A stretch of 7,073 nt of DNA. Origin: an uncultured Chlamydiaceae bacterium. GTDB lineage: Bacteria > Chlamydiota > Chlamydiia > Chlamydiales > Parachlamydiaceae. A model generated the notes under the pieces. That model did no database searches and had not been told where the DNA came from. It saw only the letters and a program-made list of their open reading frames with translations. The DNA is taken from the NCBI GenBank assembly GCA_945957185.1, contig CAMFKA010000108.1, forward strand, positions 1 to 7,073. The letters are read 5' to 3'. The position numbers and the translations under genes were made by a program. This document shows positions 1 through 4,914 of this stretch, in pieces; the first letter of the stretch is position 1; every line of letters starts with the position of its first letter.

Positions 1-10
1 CCAAATATAT

Positions 11-373
11 TCAGGAAGGCCAAAATTTAGCTTTTGGTGCTGTCATGATTAGGAAAGTTTTGGAGTAGGCAAATACACAGATGCTGGCTTCGCCTGTCGG
101 TTTAAAAGTAATTGTAATCGCATTTGGAGTATAATCTACGTTTTTAAAATTCTGAAACGTTTGAATACAAAGTTGCGCAATTTCACTGTCAGAGGCGCTC
201 ATCTCACTTACAGAGAGTTTGTGACCTTCAAAAAGTTTACCAGAGCTAGAGCAGAGGCGTCCTTTAGAATCTGTCCACCCGTTATAAGCGGTGCCCCAAT
301 CAAGTTCGCCGTGACCGTACACGGTGATATTTGCTTGCGCTTGTGTAATCTCGTTAATTTTTCCGAAATGCAT
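11..373 (-). CDS. hypothetical protein, 120 aa
   Basis: This is a complete ORF from ATG (371-373) to TGA (11-13). An AAGG Shine-Dalgarno-like motif (381-384 on the complement) sits 7 nt before the ATG, which supports both the start and the gene. I do not recognise the family. The protein has no signal peptide and no membrane segment. Alternating hydrophobic/polar stretches (about residues 13-31 and 84-112) suggest a small, beta-rich soluble domain. It contains three cysteines (41, 69, 99) and a Trp/Tyr/Gly-rich stretch around residues 20-33. Upstream lie the tRNA-Leu and its terminator, and I see no convincing -35/-10 pair between that terminator and the ATG. Expression may therefore depend on read-through or on an unusual promoter. 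The overlapping plus-strand frame at 161-436 lacks this context and is a shadow. Confidence 0.6.
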   Translation of the reverse strand: MHFGKINEITQAQANITVYGHGELDWGTAYNGWTDSKGRLCSSSGKLFEGHKLSVSEMSASDSEIAQLCIQTFQNFKNVDYTPNAITITFKPTGEASICVFAYSKTFLIMTAPKAKFWPS

Positions 374-386
374 AAATGTACCTTAA

Positions 387-434
387 GATTAAAAATAATA
401 AAGCAGCTTAAGCCATTGCTGGCTCAAGCTCTTT
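387..434 (-). terminator. Rho-independent terminator downstream of tRNA-Leu
   Basis: On the minus strand a 10-bp stem (405-414 with 421-430, one G-U pair, 6-nt loop) is extended by four more pairs (400-403 with 431-434) across a one-base bulge. It is followed by the T-rich tract ATTATTTTTAATC (399 down to 387). This is the best terminator in the window by the stem-plus-U-tract rule. It ends the tRNA-Leu transcript and lies just before the 120-aa gene, whose ribosome-binding site begins at 384. Confidence 0.7.
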
Positions 435-438
435 AAGA

Positions 439-477
439 AAGAAGGTAACTAAGTCTTGTTCAAGGACTTACCTTCTT
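439..477 (-). other. Imperfect hairpin 3' of tRNA-Leu
   Basis: An 8-bp outer stem (439-446 with 470-477) and an inner stem (451-454 with 466-469, plus CTTG/CAAG) are separated by a four-base bulge on one side. It begins 12 nt after the mature 3' end of tRNA-Leu and precedes the main terminator. It could be a first-stage terminator or a structure that guides 3' processing of the tRNA precursor. The T tract after it (TTTCTTAAAG) is weak. Confidence 0.4.
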
Positions 478-488
478 GCGGTTTGGCA

Positions 489-571
489 TGCTCGAAGCCG
501 GACTCGAACCGGCACGGGATTGCTCCCAAGGGATTTTAAGTCCCTAGTGTCTACCATTTCACCATTCGAGC
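489..571 (-). tRNA. tRNA-Leu (anticodon UAA)
   Basis: An 83-nt class II tRNA is readable directly. The 7-bp acceptor stem pairs 565-571 with 490-496, with discriminator A at 489. The anticodon stem AGGGA/TCCCT closes the loop CTTAAAA, giving anticodon TAA (536-538), which reads UUA and probably UUG. The long variable arm (GGGA/TCCC with a short loop) and the discriminator A are leucine identity features. The T arm carries TTCGAGT. The 3' CCA is not encoded: the sequence after 489 reads TGCCA. The gene has its own promoter immediately upstream and a terminator downstream, so it looks like a single-gene transcription unit between two protein genes. Confidence 0.97.
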
Positions 572-583
572 TAGTGAATGTAC

Positions 584-613
584 AGGATAGCGTAAGGGTG
601 GAGTTTGGGTCAA
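584..613 (-). promoter_or_regulatory. Promoter for tRNA-Leu
   Basis: On the minus strand a -35 TTGACC (608-613) and a -10 TATCCT (584-589) are separated by 18 nt. The predicted transcription start falls near 577, only about six bases before the mature tRNA 5' end at 571, as is normal for a stable-RNA gene. The -35 lies 10 nt beyond the terminator hairpin of the preceding gene. Confidence 0.7.
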
Positions 614-622
614 GAAATTTTA

Positions 623-654
623 GAAGGCAGACGCATTTTTTTGCGTCTGCCTTC
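623..654 (-). terminator. Terminator hairpin of the gapA-hypothetical unit
   Basis: A perfect 13-bp stem (623-635 with 642-654) closes a six-base loop (T6 on plus, A6 in the minus transcript). It starts 5 nt past the TAG stop of the Arg-rich gene. The minus strand continues TAAAATTTCTT, a U-tract of medium quality. Position and stem strength make it the likely end of the gapA transcript. Confidence 0.65.
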
Positions 655-659
655 GAAGA

Positions 660-1448
660 CTAGGTTTGCGGAGGTTCTGTGTGAGTCTCTTCTTGCGGTG
701 GTGCGACTTCTGCGTGATGAGGTTCAGGTTCTGTTGCAGGTAAAACTTCTTCTTGCGGCGCTTCTAAGGGCTGCTCTTCATCAGTTTTGAGGAAGAACGC
801 CTCTTTGAATAGCGCGTTGTTGCGGTATTGAGCCATCGTTTCAGAAATGAGCATAGGTGGTGGCGGAAGAAGTGTTGAGAGTGTGGTTGAAGGCGTGCCT
901 TCCCCTTCCGAAGTTCGGGTAAGAGGCAACTTCACTTTCACTTGTGTGTCTGAAGGTGGCGACTCGAGGTCTTTGCCTTCTTCAACTTCTGTGCCTTCTA
1001 CGAGCTCGTCACGGCCACGACGACGGCGATTTTGACGACGACGGTCACGTTTACGGTCATTTTTAGGCTCTGCAGAGGTTTTGGAAGAGTCTTCAGAAGA
1101 GAGAGACTCTTGAGATGAGGTTTCTCGATCTTGAGAAGATTCTTTCGGAGAGAGTTTAAGGGCTCCTTCACGGCCTCCAGCAATTTTGATGGAGCGGTCG
1201 ATCCCGACGTTTTTAAGGACGAGACGTGTTTCCCTTACTTCCAGAACTTCATAGTCGCTAACAGGGACGATGAAGGCTTTTGGGCGTTCTAGGGAACGGA
1301 AGAAAAGAGCACTGCCAAAAGACACCACTTCAACAGCATCAACAAAAAATTCTTCATGCGCAGGGTTTTTGCTGCTGCGGATGGCGAGTTTGAAGCCGTC
1401 TTTAGGTGTGATAACAGTCTCTATAATAGGTTCGCGAGTAAAATCCAC
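660..1448 (-). CDS. Arg-rich, Pro/Glu-rich conserved hypothetical protein, 262 aa
   Basis: This ORF follows gapA with a 41-nt gap and no terminator between them, so it is probably in gapA's operon. Position matches the uncharacterised gene next to gapA in Chlamydia (around CT504); that homology is inferred from synteny, not tested. Three zones are visible. Residues 1-95 form a compact, beta-rich N-domain. Residues 100-190 are low-complexity Ser/Glu/Thr with a basic cluster at 131-146 (DRKRDRRRQNRRRRGR), which suggests RNA or DNA binding. A short Pro/hydrophobic segment (193-220, PPPPMLISETMAQYRNNALF) precedes a Glu/Pro tail. There is no signal peptide or membrane segment. The start is GTG (1446-1448). 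The only nearby upstream ATG (1461-1463) is in frame but meets a TAG two codons later. The ribosome-binding site is weak (GGAA at 1458-1461). Function unknown. Confidence 0.8.
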   Translation of the reverse strand: MDFTREPIIETVITPKDGFKLAIRSSKNPAHEEFFVDAVEVVSFGSALFFRSLERPKAFIVPVSDYEVLEVRETRLVLKNVGIDRSIKIAGGREGALKLSPKESSQDRETSSQESLSSEDSSKTSAEPKNDRKRDRRRQNRRRRGRDELVEGTEVEEGKDLESPPSDTQVKVKLPLTRTSEGEGTPSTTLSTLLPPPPMLISETMAQYRNNALFKEAFFLKTDEEQPLEAPQEEVLPATEPEPHHAEVAPPQEETHTEPPQT

Positions 1449-1489
1449 TAGTTTCTATTCCATGTTAATAGGTTTAAGGCATCGCGCGG

Positions 1490-2500
1490 TTAACGTTCTC
1501 GGCTAGCAATGTATAGGACCAAGTCAACAATGCGACTTGAATACCCCATTTCATTATCATACCACGCGATGATTTTATAAAATTTATCATTAAGGGCGAT
1601 TCCTGCATCTTTATCAAAGATAGCGGAAAACCTACTGCTGATGAAATCCGAAGAGACTAATTGCTCATCGCAATACGAAAGTATTCCTTTCATATTAGTC
1701 TCTGCAGCTTTTTTCATCGCGGCACAGATCTCTTCATAGGTTGTAGACTTAGTTAATTTAACGGTCAGATCCACAACGGAGACATCTGCGGTAGGGACTC
1801 TAAAAGCCATTCCTGTGATTTTCCCTTTCACTTCAGGGATGCAAAGCGAAACTGCTTTGGCAGCTCCGGTAGAAGCGGGAATCACGTTTTGTGAAGCGCC
1901 ACGGCCGCCTCGCCAATCCTTTTTGGAAGGTCCGTCGAGAACGGGTTGTGTGGCAGTCATCGCATGGATGGTGCTCATTAGCCCTTCTTCTATGCCGAAA
2001 TTATCTAGCAAAACCTTTGTGATAGGAGCTAAACAATTTGTCGTACACGAAGCATTCGAAACTATTTTATCCTTTTCCGGATTAAATGTCTCATGATTGA
2101 CGCCAACTACGAAAGTTGGAATGTCTCCCTTTGCGGGAGCAGAGATGATAACACGTTTTGCACCTGCTTTGAGGTGCTTTTCGGCGCTTTCAGGATCAGT
2201 AAAAAGTCCTGTCGATTCAATCACATAATCGACTTTAAGTTGACCCCAAGGAAGTTTTTCGGGGTCTTTTTCAGAGTACACGGCAGTTTTTTGGTTGTTA
2301 ACTGTGATGGAGTTGGCATCGGAAGAGACGTTGGCATTGAATGTTCCGTGTGTTGAATCGTGTTTGAGGAGGTAGGCGAGGTTATCAGGGGGGACGAGAT
2401 CATTAATGGCGACGATTTGAATTTGAGGATTTTCAGAAGCGATGCGGTAGACTAGTCTGCCAATTCTTCCGAAGCCATTAATTGCAATGCGTATAGTCAT
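1490..2500 (-). CDS. gapA: Glyceraldehyde-3-phosphate dehydrogenase, type I, 336 aa
   Basis: This cytosolic homotetramer oxidises glyceraldehyde 3-phosphate with NAD+ and phosphate to 1,3-bisphosphoglycerate in glycolysis. The N-terminal Rossmann motif INGFGRIGR is at residues 7-15, with AIND at 31-34; Asp34 is typical of NAD-dependent enzymes. The catalytic motif SNASCTTNCLAP (148-159) has Cys152, and His179 is the base. DWRGGR (195-200), PASTGAAKAV (208-217), FRVPTADVSV (233-242, Arg234 for phosphate) and WYDNEMGY (313-320) complete the signatures, and length is full. The start is ATG at 2498-2500: GAGG (2507-2510) lies 6 nt upstream and would be used up by the alternative GTG at 2512. It has its own promoter (2531-2559) and is separated from rplQ by the large inverted repeat. 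The Arg-rich gene follows. Confidence 0.98.
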   Translation of the reverse strand: MTIRIAINGFGRIGRLVYRIASENPQIQIVAINDLVPPDNLAYLLKHDSTHGTFNANVSSDANSITVNNQKTAVYSEKDPEKLPWGQLKVDYVIESTGLFTDPESAEKHLKAGAKRVIISAPAKGDIPTFVVGVNHETFNPEKDKIVSNASCTTNCLAPITKVLLDNFGIEEGLMSTIHAMTATQPVLDGPSKKDWRGGRGASQNVIPASTGAAKAVSLCIPEVKGKITGMAFRVPTADVSVVDLTVKLTKSTTYEEICAAMKKAAETNMKGILSYCDEQLVSSDFISSRFSAIFDKDAGIALNDKFYKIIAWYDNEMGYSSRIVDLVLYIASRER

Positions 2501-2506
2501 ATCAGG

Positions 2507-2510
2507 CCTC
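2507..2510 (-). promoter_or_regulatory. Ribosome binding site deciding the gapA start
   Basis: GAGG on the minus strand, 6 nt before ATG 2500-2498. A GTG at 2512-2510 is in frame and would give a 340-aa protein, but it overlaps this motif. The ATG start, beginning MTIRIAINGFG, also matches the usual N-terminus of the family. Confidence 0.7.
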
Positions 2511-2530
2511 ACTATTGTTCAGATGAGCTC

Positions 2531-2559
2531 ATTGTAGGTAAGAGGGTCAGAATTGTAAA
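2531..2559 (-). promoter_or_regulatory. Promoter for gapA
   Basis: On the minus strand -35 TTTACA (2554-2559) and -10 TACAAT (2531-2536) are spaced by exactly 17 nt. The predicted start near 2524 gives a leader of about 24 nt before the gapA ATG. It lies between the inverted repeat and gapA, so gapA can be transcribed independently of the rplQ operon. No operator palindrome is evident. Confidence 0.65.
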
Positions 2560-2628
2560 GAAAGATTTTGATGGTTGGGGAAGATTATTTGAACTCTTTG
2601 GGAACTGTAACATCATCCCCTGGCTCCT

Positions 2629-2794
2629 CAGTATTTTCCCCTGCCCTTGCCCTTGCCCCTGCCCTTGCCCAAATTTGTTTATTTAACTGTCAGAGCAAGA
2701 CGTCTAGCATCTGGTGCAAACTCCAATAATCTAACATTATTTTGAAAAATTTGGGCAAGGGCAGGGGCAAGGGCAAGGGCAGGGGAAAATACTG
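2629..2794. repeat. 48-bp perfect inverted repeat built of GC-rich hexamers
   Basis: The arms 2629-2676 and 2747-2794 are exact reverse complements over 48 bp, separated by a 70-nt spacer (2677-2746). Outward, C-G and wobble pairs could add up to about four more. Each arm is AT-rich at both ends and has an inner array of near-hexamers GGGCAA/GGGGCA (CCCTTG/CCCCTG on the other strand), giving six runs of three or four G per arm. The spacer is AT-rich and non-coding, with a small palindrome at 2698-2705 and a 6-bp hairpin at 2725-2741. It fills the 342-bp gene-free interval between rplQ and gapA together with the rplQ hairpin and the gapA promoter. It has a MITE-like shape, but I see no flanking target duplication and no transposase. 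In RNA it would form a very long hairpin. Function unknown. Confidence 0.95.
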
Positions 2795-2808
2795 GGGGTT
2801 TTGAGGGA

Positions 2809-2836
2809 GGCATAACAGAACGGGTTCTGTTATGCC
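2809..2836 (-). terminator. Hairpin terminator after rplQ
   Basis: A perfect 13-bp complementarity (2809-2821 with 2824-2836) lies 6 nt past the rplQ stop; with a realistic loop of CGGG or its complement the stem is 12 bp. The minus strand then reads TCCCTCAAAACCCCC, which is not a U-tract. It may therefore act as a 3'-end stabilising or processing hairpin rather than a classical intrinsic terminator, possibly together with the long inverted repeat 14 nt further on. Confidence 0.55.
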
Positions 2837-2842
2837 GATCGA

Positions 2843-3271
2843 TTAGGCCGGGAGGTACTCGATAATGCAAGTTTGTGCGTTATCGCCTACGCGTCTTTGG
2901 CTTTTAACAATGCGGGTGTAACCGCCGTTTCTGGAAGCGAAGCGTGTCCCGAGATCCCCGAAAAGGATGTCGATAACGCGACGGTCAGTGTTATAAGCGT
3001 AAGTATCACCGGCTTTTGCTTCGCGAGCTTGCTTTGTTGTGAGGGTGTTGTACCGAATCATCAACTCAGCAATGGCACGACGTCTGTCTGCGAGGGTGTT
3101 ACCCTTTGCCAATGTCACCATTTTGTCAGCGTAGCGACGAAGCGCTTTTGCTTTTGGCACGGTTGTTTCAATTTGGCCGTGAACAATCAGGGATTTGAGC
3201 ATGTTTGCAAACATACAGCGCCTGTGCGAAGAGGTTCTATTAAGTTTGCATGTGTCTTTTAAGTGTCTCAT
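2843..3271 (-). CDS. rplQ: 50S ribosomal protein bL17, 142 aa
   Basis: bL17 is a 23S rRNA-binding protein of the large subunit, near the tunnel exit. The N-terminal signature MRHLKDTCKLNRTSSHRRCM (1-20) continues with FANMLKSLIVHGQIETT (21-37), then the A-L-R-x-x-A-D segment (42-49). All are diagnostic of the family. The C-terminus ends with the usual GGYTRIVKSQRRVGDNA stretch (116-132). The ATG at 3271 lies 5 nt after the rpoA TAG, and its AGG (3280-3282) directly abuts that stop codon. The two genes are therefore translationally close and certainly co-transcribed. It is the last gene of the ribosomal block, with a hairpin just downstream. The rpoA-rplQ pairing is near universal in bacteria. 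Confidence 0.99.
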   Translation of the reverse strand: MRHLKDTCKLNRTSSHRRCMFANMLKSLIVHGQIETTVPKAKALRRYADKMVTLAKGNTLADRRRAIAELMIRYNTLTTKQAREAKAGDTYAYNTDRRVIDILFGDLGTRFASRNGGYTRIVKSQRRVGDNAQTCIIEYLPA

Positions 3272-3276
3272 GTTGA

Positions 3277-4422
3277 CTACCTATCTTCCTCTTCTTTATC
3301 TTTATACCGGTCTTCTTCCCGGGATTTTTCTTTTTTGCCTTTCTTTTCTTCGATGTAGGCGCGGATTTTCTCTTTTACGTTATCACAAGTGATGCCGTAT
3401 CTTGAGAGATCCATACCTAGGTGCATGCCCATTTCAGTGAGTTTCGCTTTGATTTCGTTGAGCGATTTCTTACCGAAGTTTCTGAATTCGAGCATTTTTC
3501 GTTCCGGAATGGTAACGAGCTCAGCGATAGTTTCGATGCTAGCGCCGCTGAGGCAGTTAGTAGACCGGACGGAGAGCTCGATCTCATCGATGCGCAGGAT
3601 GAGTTTTTCCATAATCTCATCTTGATCGCCATCGATGTCGTTTTCTCCCTCTTGGAAAGAAAGGGTATGGGCTTTGACTTTATTGAACACTTCAAAGTGA
3701 CGGAGTCCGATTTGGGAAGCAAAGCTTACAGCTTCATGAGCTGAAACTCTTCCGTCGGTGGTCACTTCTAGGATCAGTCTGTCGAAATCAGTGTCTTGTC
3801 CAACGCGTGTGTTTTCTACAAAGTAGTTTACTAAGCGTACAGGCGAGAATGCTGAATCGAGCAAGATTTCGTCTGCAGTTTTGTCGTGAACAAGGTGACG
3901 TTCGGAAGGGACGTAGCCACGACCGATAGCGATACGCATGTCAACTTGGCGCTTTGTGGGTTTTGTAACAGTGAACAGTTTATGTTCAGGGTTCACTACC
4001 TCAAAGTTACCATCTTGTACAACGTCTTTAAGTCTGACGACGACAGAACCTTTGTTTTTGTCGAGGTCATCTTGAGTGACTTCAACAACGGATGTCAAAA
4101 TTCTGACTTCATGGCTGCCTGGGGTGTCATCCGTAGGAAGTTTACGGAGAAGGGAGCCTTTGAAATTCAGAATGATGTTGGTCATATCTTCGACGATACC
4201 ATCGATTGCCATGTACTCGTGTGGGGCCCCTTCGATACGTACGGAAATAAACGCTGGCGCTTCCAACGAGGTCATAATCATCCGGCGCATGGAATTCCCG
4301 ATCGTGTGTCCAAATCCCCTTTCGAAAGGTTCGGCAACAAAGCGAACGTGATTAGGGTTGCCGCCGACTTCCTCGACAGAGATCTTGGAAGGCATTTCAA
4401 ACTTGCCGTATTTTACTGACAT
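3277..4422 (-). CDS. rpoA: DNA-directed RNA polymerase subunit alpha, 381 aa
   Basis: Alpha dimerises to scaffold beta/beta' assembly and contacts promoters and activators. The N-terminal domain shows ERGFGHTIGNSMRRM (34-48), HEY (68-70) and IVEDMTNIILNFK (76-88). An acidic linker (about 255-272) leads to the C-terminal domain (about 275-345). There VRSTNC (285-290) keeps the counterparts of E. coli Arg265, Asn268 and Cys269, and FGKKSLNE (316-323) keeps those of Gly296, Lys298, Ser299 and Glu302. UP-element binding should thus be possible; Lys271 is replaced by Ser292. Residues 347-381 form a highly charged Lys/Glu/Arg tail absent from E. coli alpha, making the protein about 50 residues longer than the E. 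coli subunit (329 aa). ATG 4420-4422 has AGGAG (4430-4434) 7 nt upstream. No rpsD precedes it, as in Chlamydia. Confidence 0.99.
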   Translation of the reverse strand: MSVKYGKFEMPSKISVEEVGGNPNHVRFVAEPFERGFGHTIGNSMRRMIMTSLEAPAFISVRIEGAPHEYMAIDGIVEDMTNIILNFKGSLLRKLPTDDTPGSHEVRILTSVVEVTQDDLDKNKGSVVVRLKDVVQDGNFEVVNPEHKLFTVTKPTKRQVDMRIAIGRGYVPSERHLVHDKTADEILLDSAFSPVRLVNYFVENTRVGQDTDFDRLILEVTTDGRVSAHEAVSFASQIGLRHFEVFNKVKAHTLSFQEGENDIDGDQDEIMEKLILRIDEIELSVRSTNCLSGASIETIAELVTIPERKMLEFRNFGKKSLNEIKAKLTEMGMHLGMDLSRYGITCDNVKEKIRAYIEEKKGKKEKSREEDRYKDKEEEDR

Positions 4423-4445
4423 GTTGTAACTCCTAATGCTGTTAA

Positions 4446-4469
4446 ATCGCGTTTCGTGGGAAGCGCGAT
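4446..4469 (-). other. Hairpin in the rpsK-rpoA gap
   Basis: The arms 4446-4455 and 4460-4469 pair over 10 positions with one mismatch (C-A in the minus transcript) around a CCAC loop. It lies in the 65-nt spacer between rpsK and rpoA, and the minus strand then reads TTTAACAGC before the rpoA ribosome-binding site. It could tune read-through or mark an mRNA processing site. It is too weak in U residues to call a terminator. Confidence 0.4.
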
Positions 4470-4487
4470 AGTTACGAATCTCATTTA

Positions 4488-4895
4488 TTAAACGCGTCGT
4501 CGTTTACGTGGACGGCATCCGTTATGGGCAACGGGTGTACAATCGCGAATTGAAGTAATCATCAATCCCGCGCTTTGGAGGCCTCTAACAGCAGATTCAC
4601 GACCTGCGCCTGGACCTTTTAAATTCACTTCTACTTCTTTCATTCCGTAGCCGACGGCGATTTTTGCGGCGTCTTGCGCTGCGACTGTCGCGGCAAATGC
4701 GGAAGATTTTCTGGAACCGACGAAGTTAACCTTCCCGGCAGAGGACCAGGAGATCACGCGTCCGGCTGGGTCAGTAATCGCGATAATGGTGTTGTTAAAG
4801 GTAGCCTTAACATGGGCGATTCCCGAAGGAACGTTCACAGAAGATCTTTTTCTTACTTTAACATTAGATTTGGGATTAGCAGGTTGTTTAGACAA
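4488..4895 (-). CDS. rpsK: 30S ribosomal protein uS11, 135 aa
   Basis: uS11 binds 16S rRNA in the platform of the small subunit, near the E-site. The family signatures are clear: SGIAHVKATFNNTI (24-37), ITDPAGRVISWSSAGKV (40-56), SRKSSAFAATVAAQ (61-74), VEVNLKGPGAGRESAVRGL (88-106) and the C-terminal RDCTPVAHNGCRPRKRRRV (117-135). Length is normal. No ATG is available at the 5' end: the frame runs TGA-ATT-TTG, and the next in-frame Met is residue 85. TTG (4893-4895) is therefore the likely start, 9 nt after AGGAG (4905-4909); ATT, 6 nt after it, is a rarer alternative adding one residue. The gene follows rpsM by 19 nt in one operon. Confidence 0.98.
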   Translation of the reverse strand: MSKQPANPKSNVKVRKRSSVNVPSGIAHVKATFNNTIIAITDPAGRVISWSSAGKVNFVGSRKSSAFAATVAAQDAAKIAVGYGMKEVEVNLKGPGAGRESAVRGLQSAGLMITSIRDCTPVAHNGCRPRKRRRV

Positions 4896-4904
4896 AATTC
4901 AAGG

Positions 4905-4909
4905 CTCCT
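4905..4909 (-). promoter_or_regulatory. Ribosome binding site of rpsK (non-ATG start)
   Basis: AGGAG on the minus strand in the rpsM-rpsK gap. It is 9 nt from TTG 4895-4893 and 6 nt from ATT 4898-4896. An in-frame TGA directly precedes the ATT, so one of these two codons must initiate S11. Confidence 0.75.
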
Positions 4910-4914
4910 GTTAA

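Noticed and set aside
405..430. Sigma54-type promoter for the 120-aa gene (TGGC...GC)
   Set aside because: The GG-to-GC spacing is 8 rather than the required 10, and the segment is better explained as a terminator stem.
998..1183. 61-aa minus-strand ORF inside the Arg-rich gene
   Set aside because: Alternative frame of low-complexity sequence; the 262-aa frame has the better context and length.
2629..2794. CRISPR-like or phage attachment interpretation of the repeats
   Set aside because: The hexamers are contiguous with no unique spacers, the long arms are inverted rather than direct, and there is no cas or integrase gene.
2629..2794. Full insertion sequence
   Set aside because: The element is 166 bp, its spacer encodes nothing recognisable, and no target-site duplication is seen at the flanks.
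2679..2870. 63-aa minus-strand ORF crossing the inverted repeat and the end of rplQ
   Set aside because: Its middle (PALALAPALAQ) is just translation of the hexamer array, it overlaps rplQ in another frame, and it lacks a convincing ribosome-binding site.
2873..3262. 129-aa plus-strand ORF opposite rplQ
   Set aside because: Entirely antisense to rplQ, with no recognisable motif; the opposite frame is unambiguous bL17.
3886..4419. 177-aa plus-strand ORF opposite rpoA
   Set aside because: It is fully antisense to a well conserved gene, with no family resemblance; a shadow of rpoA codon structure.
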